A DNA stretch of 7,565 bases from DUAL01 sp036012565 (GCA_036012565.1 DASCPP010000078.1:1-7565); one strand, 5' to 3'; counted from the stretch's first letter, positions 1-6,568 are shown. The notes: generated by a model not told the origin, from the sequence alone. Made by a program: numbers and translations.

Positions 1-469
1 TTCTGTTTCTGCTAAATAAAAAGGCGATTAATAAAAGGGAAATAAGTCCTAAAATCCCTCTAGAAATAGAAGAAAAACTTATTCCTGATGTCGCAACTGT
101 TGTTGGTGTAATCACCGCTTTTTTAAAAGCATAATTAATACCATTTTCATTTAATACTAAAGAATTCTCATTAGAAGATGTCTGATAAATTCTTGTCATT
201 TCTTTCGGTAAAGTATAATGAAAAGAAAGAGTCTTTCCTTCAAGACTCCAGTTGCCATCAGCAATTAATTCAGCTTCAGAAATTTCATAATGAAAACTAC
301 CATCCTCATTAATTTGCATTGCATCACCTTCTGAAATTGGCTTTAAGTTTTCTCCAGTTTCAATTGTGTCAAGCAGAATATAATCGAAATCCCACCTACC
401 TACAATGTCTTGCGAAAAAGAGAAAATGGAGAGGGAACAGAAAATAAGAAATAGGTAAGCTTTTCTCAT
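1..469 (-). CDS. nupC: NupC-type nucleoside transporter with N-terminal lipocalin-like domain, partial (3' end off window)
   Basis: This gene is open from an ATG at 469-467 to the left edge, giving 156 visible residues. Residues 1-19 look like a signal peptide (hydrophobic stretch YLFLIFCSLSIFSFS, cleavage likely before Q20-D21). Residues 21-115 form a short beta-rich domain with a lipocalin-type GxW at G24-R25-W26 and a second N-W-S-L-E-G-K-T-L turn at 73-81. A Thr/Ser-rich linker (121-136) leads to R137-G138-I-L-G and a hydrophobic helix (about 138-152) ending F-S-R-N-R. That helix matches, as I recall the family, the first membrane helix of Bacteroidota concentrative nucleoside transporters, which carry just such an extension. 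The family imports nucleosides by cation symport across the inner membrane; most of the transport domain lies outside the window. The ATG sits one base after the stop of the DUF151 gene, so the two are co-transcribed and probably translationally coupled. The family call rests on the first membrane helix, the extension and the gene order, and substrate cannot be judged. Confidence 0.8.
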   Translation of the reverse strand, partial: MRKAYLFLIFCSLSIFSFSQDIVGRWDFDYILLDTIETGENLKPISEGDAMQINEDGSFHYEISEAELIADGNWSLEGKTLSFHYTLPKEMTRIYQTSSNENSLVLNENGINYAFKKAVITPTTVATSGISFSSISRGILGLISLLLIAFLFSRNR

Positions 470-470
470 T

Positions 471-1064
471 TTATTTCCCTTTGCGTTTATTTATTTCATC
501 CCTTATTGCAGATGCTTTTTCATAGGCCTCCGTTTCAATAGCCTTTTTTAGCATTGTTTGAAGCTTGCTTAAAGTAAAATCTTTCAATCCCTTTTCTTTT
601 GGGGCATCCGACTCCTCCTGCTCAAAAGCAATATTATCTTCTAATGTTTTATCCAATATGATACCGGCTTTGCTCAGTACCTGTTCGTAAGTGAAAATAG
701 GGCACTTAAAGCGAACAGCAAGTGCAACCGCATCAGAAGTTCTAGCGTCAATTTCCACTTCCTTTTTACCTTTTGATTTGCAGAAAAAGGAGGCATGAAA
801 AATACCTTCATTTAAGGTGTGGATTACAACTTTGCTGATAGTGATATCGAAATTATCGCTTATGCTTAAAAACAAATCGTGTGTAAGTGGTCTTTCAGGA
901 GGATCAGAATCTTCCAGAGCTAAGGCGATAGAACGGGCCTCACACCAACCTATCACAATTGGTAATTGCCGTTTCCCCTCCATTTCATTCAACAGCAGAA
1001 CATATGCATTGTTTTGCGAATCACTCGTTTTGAGTGCAGCAATATCCAGTTGAATTAACTTCAA
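471..1064 (-). CDS. Bifunctional nuclease family protein (DUF151 plus C-terminal UVR motif), TTG start
   Basis: This 197-residue protein has two parts. Residues 1 to about 140 are a DUF151/BFN domain, with the family's R58-P-L-T-H-D-L-F65 and D106-A-R-T-S-D-A-V-A-L-A-V-R118 signatures and the early K31-R-Q-L-P-I-V-I-G39 strand. After an acidic linker (about 141-158), residues 160-197 form a UVR-type helical hairpin (KLQTMLKKAIETEAYEKASAIRDEIN), a protein-protein contact motif known from UvrB/UvrC. The family is named for DNase and RNase activity reported for a plant member; the bacterial role is unsettled. The start is TTG at 1064-1062: the next in-frame ATG (residue 28) would cut off the first strands, and MKLIQLDI aligns with the usual family N-terminus. 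The gene starts 3 bases after the etfA stop, in the same reading frame, and ends one base before the transporter gene. Family assignment is firm, biochemical function is not. Confidence 0.92.
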   Translation of the reverse strand: MKLIQLDIAALKTSDSQNNAYVLLLNEMEGKRQLPIVIGWCEARSIALALEDSDPPERPLTHDLFLSISDNFDITISKVVIHTLNEGIFHASFFCKSKGKKEVEIDARTSDAVALAVRFKCPIFTYEQVLSKAGIILDKTLEDNIAFEQEESDAPKEKGLKDFTLSKLQTMLKKAIETEAYEKASAIRDEINKRKGK

Positions 1065-1067
1065 ATT

Positions 1068-2015
1068 TTAGTTTTTAAACTTCTTAATTTCTTCTATCAT
1101 TTTTGGAACAACTTCAAAGGCATCTCCTACAATTCCATAATCAGCTGCTTTAAAAAATGGAGCCTCTGGATCAGTATTTATTACAACCATTACTTTAGAG
1201 GAGTTTACGCCCGCTAAATGTTGAATTGCACCAGATATTCCGATAGCAATGTATAAATTAGGAGCGACTGCTTTTCCTGTTTGTCCAACATGTTCTCCAT
1301 GAGGTCGCCAGCCAATATCAGCAACTGGTTTTGAACATGCGGTTGCAGCTCCTAAAAGTTCTGCTAATTCTTCTACCATTCCCCAGTTTTCTGGTCCTTT
1401 CAATCCTCTACCAGCTGAAACAATTATTTCTGCTTCTGCCAAGCTGATTTTGCCAGTCGCTATTTCTTCTCCTTCAATAGTAATGTTTCCACTTCCTACT
1501 CCGCTTATTTTTTCAATGTTACAATTTCCTCCACATTCCACTAATCCGAATGCATTTGGCGCCAAGCTAAGAATAGCTTTTTCTGTATTTATGATTGTTT
1601 TTTCAATGGCTTTCCCTGAGAAAGCTTTCCTGCTTACTTGCAAAGGAGAAGTGTTAGATGGAAGAGAAATTACATTAGAGCTTATTCCAGCTTTTAGTTT
1701 TATTGCCAAGCGTGGAGCAATCATTTTTGAAGTATATGTGCTTGCAAAAATAATGATGCTTGCATCTGTGGCATGTTCCGAAAAAAGATTTGCAGTTGTC
1801 TGACTATCCCCTTTACTTATACCACTTACTGAAAGTACTTTGCTAGCACCATAATTTCCAAGTTTTGCTAGTTCATCATCCGTCACTTCTCCAAAAGACA
1901 ATGCAACTACATCTGTTCCTAATAGTTTTGCAGTTTCACTTGCGTAGGATACCGCCTCAAAAGTACTTTTTCTAAAATTTCCTTCCCAACTTTCTGTATA
2001 TACTAATACTGACAT
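1068..2015 (-). CDS. etfA: Electron transfer flavoprotein alpha subunit
   Basis: EtfA is 315 residues, normal for the family. It pairs with EtfB to form the soluble FAD-containing heterodimer that accepts electrons from acyl-CoA and other flavin dehydrogenases and hands them to ETF:quinone oxidoreductase. The N-terminal half (1 to about 190) is the ETF alpha/beta nucleotide-fold domain. The C-terminal FAD domain is clear: G202-R-G, S228-K-P, W236-R-P-H-G-E-H-V-G-Q-T-G-K248, A251-P-N-L-Y-I-A-I-G-I-S-G-A-I-Q-H266, N280-T-D-P-E-A-P286 and D292-Y-G-I-V-G-D298. These are the residues that hold the FAD ribityl, pyrophosphate and isoalloxazine groups in characterised ETFs. Two cysteines at 161 and 165 (C-G-G-N-C) lie between the domains; a metal or disulfide role is only a thought. 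The ATG is at 2015-2013, 6 bases after the etfB stop. No dehydrogenase or ETF-QO gene is visible nearby. Confidence 0.96.
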   Translation of the reverse strand: MSVLVYTESWEGNFRKSTFEAVSYASETAKLLGTDVVALSFGEVTDDELAKLGNYGASKVLSVSGISKGDSQTTANLFSEHATDASIIIFASTYTSKMIAPRLAIKLKAGISSNVISLPSNTSPLQVSRKAFSGKAIEKTIINTEKAILSLAPNAFGLVECGGNCNIEKISGVGSGNITIEGEEIATGKISLAEAEIIVSAGRGLKGPENWGMVEELAELLGAATACSKPVADIGWRPHGEHVGQTGKAVAPNLYIAIGISGAIQHLAGVNSSKVMVVINTDPEAPFFKAADYGIVGDAFEVVPKMIEEIKKFKN

Positions 2016-2021
2016 ATTTTA

Positions 2022-2768
2022 TTAAATAACTTTTGCCTGATTGTGAAGTAAGCTAACTAGCTCCGCTTCATTTCCGGTATCTACTAATTTACAAGCACTT
2101 TTTTCTGCTGGTTTTTCAAAACTTTCTGATGATGTTAAACTTACCTCTGAGGATGGTTCAATTACCTGTAAAGGCTTTGAGCGTGCTTGCATAATACCTC
2201 TCATATTCGGAATTCTTAAATCGCTATCTTCTACTAATCCTTTTTGTCCACCAATAACAAGGGGCAAGTTTGCCGAGAGATTTTCTTTTCCACCATCAAT
2301 CTCTCTACTTAATTTTGCAGTATTTCCATCCATTTTTAATCCATTACAAGCATTTACAAAAGGGAGATTTAATATTTCGGCAATCATTCCGCCAACAGCT
2401 CCTCCATTATAATCAATGGATTCTCTACCTGCAATTATTAAATCTGCTGGAGTTTCTTTTAAGTAAGAGCAAATTGCATTAGCAGTAAAATAACTATCTG
2501 TTGGTATTGCATTTATTCTTATAGCGGAATCAGCACCAATGGCAAGGGCTTTTCTCATTACCGGCTCGACTGATGCGTCTCCCACTGTGATTACTATTAC
2601 TTGTCCCCCTGTTTTTTCTTTTAGCATCATGGCTTTTGTTAAGCCAAATTCATCATAAGGATTGATAACAAATTGTATTCCACTGCTATCAAATTTACTG
2701 CCATTTTCCGAAAAACTAGTTTTGGAAGTAGTGTCAGGCACACTACTAATACATACTACTATATTCAT
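2022..2768 (-). CDS. etfB: Electron transfer flavoprotein beta subunit
   Basis: EtfB is 248 residues, normal length, and is the first gene of the leftward operon. It is the partner of EtfA and carries the loop that docks on partner dehydrogenases; in mitochondrial and paracoccal ETFs it also binds a structural AMP. Visible family features are the N-terminal strand M-N-I-V-V-C-I-S-S-V-P-D, I35-N-P-Y-D-E-F-G-L (the equivalent of the MNPFDE segment), A74-L-A-I-G-A-D-S with alternating hydrophobics, G114-R-E-S-I-D-Y-N-G-G-A-V-G-G127, and R185-I-P-N-M-R-G-I-M193, which sits where the dehydrogenase recognition loop lies in this family. The C-terminal tail (about 205-248) is Ser/Glu-rich, as in other members, and wraps the alpha subunit. 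The ATG at 2768-2766 follows a 35-base leader downstream of a TAnnTTTG box. I see nothing truncated or unusual. Confidence 0.95.
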   Translation of the reverse strand: MNIVVCISSVPDTTSKTSFSENGSKFDSSGIQFVINPYDEFGLTKAMMLKEKTGGQVIVITVGDASVEPVMRKALAIGADSAIRINAIPTDSYFTANAICSYLKETPADLIIAGRESIDYNGGAVGGMIAEILNLPFVNACNGLKMDGNTAKLSREIDGGKENLSANLPLVIGGQKGLVEDSDLRIPNMRGIMQARSKPLQVIEPSSEVSLTSSESFEKPAEKSACKLVDTGNEAELVSLLHNQAKVI

Positions 2769-2803
2769 GCTTTCTTTTATAATGTAATGTTAGTTAAGGT
2801 GTG

Positions 2804-2811
2804 CAAATTTA
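2804..2811 (-). promoter_or_regulatory. Putative Bacteroidota -7 box for the etfB operon
   Basis: Read on the minus strand, 2811-2804 is TAAATTTG, an exact match to the TAnnTTTG box of Bacteroidota primary-sigma promoters, followed by CACACC. It lies 35 bases upstream of the etfB ATG. No good -33 TTTG is present at the right distance; the region is only T-rich (TTCTTATTATT). It would drive etfB, etfA, the DUF151 gene and nupC as one transcript. This is a motif match only. Confidence 0.55.
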
Positions 2812-2881
2812 ATGAAAATAAGCAGAATAATAAGAAGGGGATTTTTATTTTTTAGAGAACGTAATAGAAAGTTATTATTTA

Positions 2882-2912
2882 TTTCTCTTTTTCAATTAAA
2901 ATATTACTTTTG
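2882..2912 (+). promoter_or_regulatory. Putative Bacteroidota promoter for hppA
   Basis: TACTTTTG at 2905-2912 matches the TAnnTTTG -7 box. A near -33 element, TTTC (consensus TTTG), lies at 2882-2885 with a 19-base spacer. CACCCC follows directly, so transcription probably starts around 2916-2922, leaving an AT-rich leader of about 40 bases that ends in a run of A before the ATG at 2959. No Shine-Dalgarno sequence is visible, as is usual in this phylum. The promoter is divergent from the etfB one, about 93 bases away between the two -7 boxes. Confidence 0.6.
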
Positions 2913-2958
2913 CACCCCAAAATACAGATAAAGAAATATTAATTAAATCTAGAAAAAA

Positions 2959-5091
2959 ATGGAAATTATTGTAAAGTTCTTACCTCTATTTGGAATCTTA
3001 GCATTGGGCTTTGTATTCTGGAAAAATGCTTGGGTTACAAAACAAGACGCAGGAGATGATAAAATGAAAAGAATAGCAAAGAATATTGCGGATGGAGCTA
3101 TGTCATTCTTAAAAGCAGAATACAAAGTATTATCAGTATTTGTATTTACTGTTGCAATCCTTTTATATTTTAAAGGTGAAAATGACATGAAAGATGGTCT
3201 CCATATTTCAAGCGGAATGGTTGCATTATCTTTTGTTGTAGGAGCTATTTGTTCTGCACTTGCAGGATTTATCGGAATGAAAGTTGCAACAAAAGCAAAT
3301 GTTAGAACTACAGAAGCTGCCAGAACATCACTTGGAAAAGCATTGGAAGTAGCCTTTTCTGGAGGAGCTGTAATGGGACTTGGAGTTGTAGGATTAGGAG
3401 TTTTAGGATTAAGTTCTTTATTATTCTGGTACCAAGGAATGTTTGAAACTACTGAAGTAGTATTAAATGTATTAGCTGGATTCTCATTAGGAGCTTCTTC
3501 CATTGCATTATTTGCAAGAGTCGGGGGAGGTATTTATACCAAGGCTGCTGATGTTGGAGCTGACTTAGTTGGTAAAGTAGAAGCAGGAATTCCAGAAGAT
3601 CATCCATTAAACCCAGCAACAATTGCTGATAATGTAGGTGATAATGTAGGTGATGTTGCCGGAATGGGAGCCGATCTTTTTGAATCCTATGTTGGTTCAA
3701 TTATTGCAACTATGGTACTTGGAGCTACTTTAACTGGAGTCACATTTCATGGTGGAATGGGAGCTGTTTATTTACCATTAGTACTAGCTGCTGCTGGAAT
3801 TGTAATGTCAATTATTGGAACATTTTTTGTAAAGGTAAAAGATGGAGGATCTCCTCATAAAGCTTTAAATATTGGAGAGTTCGGATCAGCAGTACTTATG
3901 ATTGGAGCTTCTTGGTACATTATCAATGCAATGTTACCAGAAACATTTGTTGATGGTGAAACTACTTATACTGCTATGGGTGTTTTTTATGCAACTATCG
4001 CTGGTTTAGTTGCTGGACTATTAGTAGGTAAATCGACAGAGATGTACACAGGTACTGGTACAAAAGCTGTAAATTCTATTGTAGAGCAATCTGAAACAGG
4101 ATCGGCTACAACTATTATTGCTGGTTTAGGTGTTGGAATGATGTCAACAGCTATTCCTATTTTATTAATTTCTACAGCTATTATCGTGTCTCACTATTTT
4201 GCAGGTATGTACGGAATTGCAATTGCTGCAGTTGGTATGCTTGCCAACACAGGAATACAATTGGCTATTGATGCTTATGGACCAATTTCTGATAATGCTG
4301 GAGGTATTGCTGAGATGGCAGAACTTCCTTCTGAGGTAAGAGAAAGAACTGATAAATTAGATGCTGTTGGTAATACTACAGCAGCTATTGGTAAAGGATT
4401 TGCAATTGCATCTGCTGCACTTACAGCACTTGCTTTATTCGCTGCATTTATGAAAACCGCAGGAATTTCTACAATTGATGTTGCTAACCCAGTTGTAATG
4501 GCTGGTTTATTAATTGGAGCAATGCTTCCATTTGTGTTTTCTGCAATGGCAATGAATGCTGTAGGTAGAGCTGCAATGGCAATGATTGAAGAGGTAAGAA
4601 GACAATTTAAAGAAATCCCTGCACTAAAAGCAGCTTTAGAGGTGATGAGAAAATATGATTCTGACATGAGTAAAGCTACTCCAGAAGACAGAGCTATATT
4701 TGATGCTGCTGATGGAGTTGCAGAATACGATAAATGTGTTGATATTTCTACAAAAGCATCTATTAAAGAAATGGTAATGCCAGGTTTACTTGCAATTATT
4801 GTCCCTGTTGCTATAGGTTTTGGTGGTGGAGCAGAAATGCTTGGAGGTCTTCTTGCTGGGGTTACTACTTGTGGTGTGCTTATGGCAATCTTTCAGTCGA
4901 ATGCAGGAGGAGCCTGGGATAACGCTAAAAAAATGATTGAAGAAAAAGGAGGTAAAGGAACTGAAGCTCATAAAGCATCAGTTGTTGGTGATACAGTTGG
5001 CGATCCATTTAAAGATACATCCGGTCCTTCATTAAATATACTACTAAAATTAATTTCAGTTGTAGCTCTTGTAATTGCTTCATCTTTATAA
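2959..5091 (+). CDS. hppA: Membrane-bound cation-pumping pyrophosphatase, K+-dependent type
   Basis: This 710-residue polytopic inner-membrane protein (about 16 helices in this family) couples pyrophosphate hydrolysis to H+ and/or Na+ export. The catalytic signatures are complete: D198-x3-D202-x3-K206-x-E208 in GGGIYTKAADVGADLVGKVE, the acidic D224-N-V-G-D228-N-V-G-D232 segment, D438/D445 in AIDAYGPISDNAGG, and the C-terminal N648/D654/K658 with D678-x3-D682-x2-K685-D686. Ala at 475 in G471-N-T-T-A-A-I-G-K-G marks the K+-dependent subfamily; K+-independent enzymes have Lys there. The ion-gate glutamate is E242 (D239-L-F-E-S-Y-V-G-S), the position used by Na+-PPases and some bacterial H+-PPases, four residues earlier than in plant H+-PPases (FGSYAES). 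Pumped ion is therefore open. The ATG at 2959 follows an A-rich leader and gives a normal N-terminal helix. The gene has its own promoter and is probably co-transcribed with the lipoprotein gene 27 bases downstream. Confidence 0.96.
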   Translation: MEIIVKFLPLFGILALGFVFWKNAWVTKQDAGDDKMKRIAKNIADGAMSFLKAEYKVLSVFVFTVAILLYFKGENDMKDGLHISSGMVALSFVVGAICSALAGFIGMKVATKANVRTTEAARTSLGKALEVAFSGGAVMGLGVVGLGVLGLSSLLFWYQGMFETTEVVLNVLAGFSLGASSIALFARVGGGIYTKAADVGADLVGKVEAGIPEDHPLNPATIADNVGDNVGDVAGMGADLFESYVGSIIATMVLGATLTGVTFHGGMGAVYLPLVLAAAGIVMSIIGTFFVKVKDGGSPHKALNIGEFGSAVLMIGASWYIINAMLPETFVDGETTYTAMGVFYATIAGLVAGLLVGKSTEMYTGTGTKAVNSIVEQSETGSATTIIAGLGVGMMSTAIPILLISTAIIVSHYFAGMYGIAIAAVGMLANTGIQLAIDAYGPISDNAGGIAEMAELPSEVRERTDKLDAVGNTTAAIGKGFAIASAALTALALFAAFMKTAGISTIDVANPVVMAGLLIGAMLPFVFSAMAMNAVGRAAMAMIEEVRRQFKEIPALKAALEVMRKYDSDMSKATPEDRAIFDAADGVAEYDKCVDISTKASIKEMVMPGLLAIIVPVAIGFGGGAEMLGGLLAGVTTCGVLMAIFQSNAGGAWDNAKKMIEEKGGKGTEAHKASVVGDTVGDPFKDTSGPSLNILLKLISVVALVIASSL

Positions 5092-5118
5092 GAAGACACT
5101 GAACAATAAATAAATATT

Positions 5119-5670
5119 ATGAAAAATTTAATCAACATTTTAGGTGTTCTTCTCTTTGTTTTCTCAATAATTAGTTGCGGAAACAATGAAAATGATAAAA
5201 ACGCGAATACATTAACTGAGGATCAGATATCTGCTTCAGATCTAAATAAAAATGGTAAAATAATTAAAACAAAAAAATCACTATTTAGTAGCTATGCTGA
5301 ACACTTTGAGTATACACCTGAATATGAGATGCTAAATATTACAAAAATTATCCTACCTAATCTTGCTAATATGGGTCCCACCCCTGGTGATGAAAAATTA
5401 TGTGAAGAAATAAAAAAATTGATTGGAGATAATCAATTAATTTTTAATTCTAATGAAGAATGCAGACAGGGCAAGTATGTAAATAAATATAGGATATTAC
5501 AAAAAGGAACCATAAAAATAGGTGATAATGATTATACTGCAAGTTTATATTATAATGATCATAGTAGGGAAGCTGAAAAGAAGGCGTTTGAGGGAATAAT
5601 AATTATAGAATTGTCCACGATTACATCATCATTACCAGAAGGTGAATTAATAATAAGCACAAAAAGATAA
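5119..5670 (+). CDS. Unrecognised small lipoprotein downstream of hppA
   Basis: I do not recognise the family. The 183-residue product begins with a lipoprotein signal: K2, hydrophobic core 4-18, lipobox I17-I18-S19-C20, then G21-N-N-E-N-D-K. The mature form would be a lipid-anchored protein of 164 residues. After a polar, Asn/Asp-rich tether (21-45) comes a mixed alpha/beta region with two further cysteines, C95 (DEKLCEEIKK) and C115 (NEECRQGKY), which could form a disulfide in the periplasm. The end has alternating strand-like stretches (KGTIKIGDNDYTASLYY at 129-145; GIIIIELSTIT at 159-169; GELIIS at 175-180). The gene starts 27 bases after the hppA stop and ends about 28 bases before a terminator hairpin, so it is probably the last gene of an hppA transcript. 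Codon use differs from hppA: 12 of 23 isoleucines are ATA, against about five ATA codons in all of hppA. That suggests a fast-evolving or acquired gene. Confidence 0.8.
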   Translation: MKNLINILGVLLFVFSIISCGNNENDKNANTLTEDQISASDLNKNGKIIKTKKSLFSSYAEHFEYTPEYEMLNITKIILPNLANMGPTPGDEKLCEEIKKLIGDNQLIFNSNEECRQGKYVNKYRILQKGTIKIGDNDYTASLYYNDHSREAEKKAFEGIIIIELSTITSSLPEGELIISTKR

Positions 5671-5697
5671 CAAAGAAGAAGGCAGGTAATATCCACT

Positions 5698-5725
5698 AAA
5701 AAAACCACTCATTGAGTAGTTTTTT
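5698..5725. terminator. Probable bidirectional intrinsic terminator
   Basis: An A-run (5698-5704) followed by CCACTC, loop ATT, GAGTAG and a T-run (5720-5725) forms a hairpin. The core is ACTC/GAGT, followed by one C/A mismatch, a C/G pair and then A/T pairs. Read rightward it ends in six T after the lipoprotein gene; read leftward it again ends in a T-run, which suits the convergent deoxynucleoside kinase gene. The GC core is short, so strength is uncertain. Confidence 0.65.
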
Positions 5726-5796
5726 ATTAATTAAGATTTCTTGGGTTCGAACAAACCATGAATCTTGTAATCAAATTAAATTAATTCAATATTGAT

Positions 5797-5814
5797 ATAA
5801 AAGAGCTCTTTTAT
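5797..5814. repeat. 18-base perfect palindrome in the convergent spacer
   Basis: ATAAAAGAGCTCTTTTAT is self-complementary end to end. Rightward it is followed by GCTTTTTTAAT, so as RNA it could act as a second, weaker terminator for the hppA transcript (stem of 7, loop AGCT). It lies 22 bases past the dNK stop on the leftward strand, where no T-run follows. A second 10-base palindrome, TCAATATTGA, sits just left of it at 5786-5795. An operator role is possible, but no regulator gene is nearby. Confidence 0.4.
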
Positions 5815-5836
5815 GCTTTTTTAATAAGAAGTTTTT

Positions 5837-6460
5837 CTAAGCTGTTTTGAAAAGTCCGTGAATTTCGGCATCAATTTTGGTAATTACCTTTCCTAAATCT
5901 TCTTTTTCTTCCGAAAAGTTAATTTCATCCACATCTATTATAAGTAGTTTCCCTTTTGCATATTCTGATATCCACGCTTCATAGCGTTCGTTAAGTCGAG
6001 TAAGATAATCCAGGCGAATACTGCTTTCATAATCTCTTCCTCTTTTTTGAATCTGGCTTACCAAAGTAGTAGTAGATGCTCTTAAATAAATAAGCAAATC
6101 TGGACCTTGAATAAAGGAATCCATCAAGCCAAAAAGCTGCTGATAATTATCAAAATCTCGCATGCTCATCAGTCCCATTGCATGCAGGTTTGGTGCAAAA
6201 ATAAATGCATCCTCATAGATGGTTCTGTCCTGAATAAAATCTTTCCCACTTGCTTTTATACTCAACACTTGCCTAAAGCGACTATTCAAGAAATAAACCT
6301 GCAAATTGAAGGACCACCTTTGCATGTCTTTGTAAAAATCATTTAAATAAGGGTTGTTTTCTACATCTTCATAATGGGCTTCCCATTTATAATGTTTAGA
6401 AAGCTTTGTAGTAAGGGTTGTTTTTCCTGAGCCAATATTTCCGGCAATTGCTACATGCAT
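5837..6460 (-). CDS. Deoxynucleoside kinase (dNK family)
   Basis: This 207-residue cytosolic kinase phosphorylates a deoxynucleoside to its 5'-monophosphate, the committed step of deoxynucleotide salvage. It has the P-loop G7-N-I-G-S-G-K13-T-T, then E31-D-V-E-N-N-P-Y-L39, the counterpart of the EPVxxNPYL segment whose Glu is the catalytic base. D78-R79-T (in QDRTIYEDAFIFA) is the counterpart of the DRS motif, and the LID is K139-R-G-R-D-Y-E145 with arginines that close on ATP. Length and motifs match bacterial dAdo/dGuo/dCyd kinases; which base it prefers cannot be read from this. The start is the ATG at 6460-6458, placing the P-loop at the usual N-terminal position. It lies 105 bases downstream of the GH3 gene on the same strand. 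I find no exact TAnnTTTG box in that gap, so it may share the GH3 transcript. It converges with the hppA-lipoprotein unit. Confidence 0.93.
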   Translation of the reverse strand: MHVAIAGNIGSGKTTLTTKLSKHYKWEAHYEDVENNPYLNDFYKDMQRWSFNLQVYFLNSRFRQVLSIKASGKDFIQDRTIYEDAFIFAPNLHAMGLMSMRDFDNYQQLFGLMDSFIQGPDLLIYLRASTTTLVSQIQKRGRDYESSIRLDYLTRLNERYEAWISEYAKGKLLIIDVDEINFSEEKEDLGKVITKIDAEIHGLFKTA

Positions 6461-6552
6461 ATTTTAAATTTTGACTAAAATAGAAAAAGAAAATTAATAT
6501 AGGAATGTAAGATTAGTGTATTTTGATAATCGTTAATAAGTTTTTTGCAAAT

Positions 6553-6568
6553 GCGAAATATTCCGCTA
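6553..6568 (-). other. Small inverted repeat at the GH3 stop codon
   Basis: Read leftward, the TAG stop of the GH3 gene runs into GCGGAATATTTCGC, which can fold into a 5-pair stem (one G-U) with loop ATAT. No T-run follows directly (ATTTGCAAAAAAC), so it is not a good intrinsic terminator. It may only be a weak 3'-end hairpin or RNA stabiliser between GH3 and the kinase gene. The rest of the gap, 6461-6552, is featureless AT-rich sequence. Confidence 0.25.

Noticed and set aside
817..1053. Rightward 78-codon frame opposite the DUF151 gene, and a similar one at 1450-1803 opposite etfA
   Set aside because: Both are shadows of well-supported genes, with no leader, motif or neighbour to support them.
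2949..3503. 184-codon open frame on the minus strand opposite the start of hppA
   Set aside because: It lies antisense within a complete, motif-rich hppA, has low-complexity Thr/Pro/Asn composition and shows no family feature. The same holds for the antisense frames at 3449-3700, 4275-4667, 4786-4971 and 4968-5186.
3628..3651. Tandem 12-base repeat (GATAATGTAGGT twice) inside hppA
   Set aside because: It encodes the conserved catalytic DNVGDNVGD segment of the family, so it reflects protein constraint rather than a DNA repeat.
5743..5752. GGGTTCGAAC, resembling a tRNA T-arm, in the convergent spacer
   Set aside because: No matching T-stem, anticodon arm or acceptor can be built around it, and the expected 5' half would fall on the terminator. 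It could be a scrap of an attachment site, but no integrase or second copy is seen.
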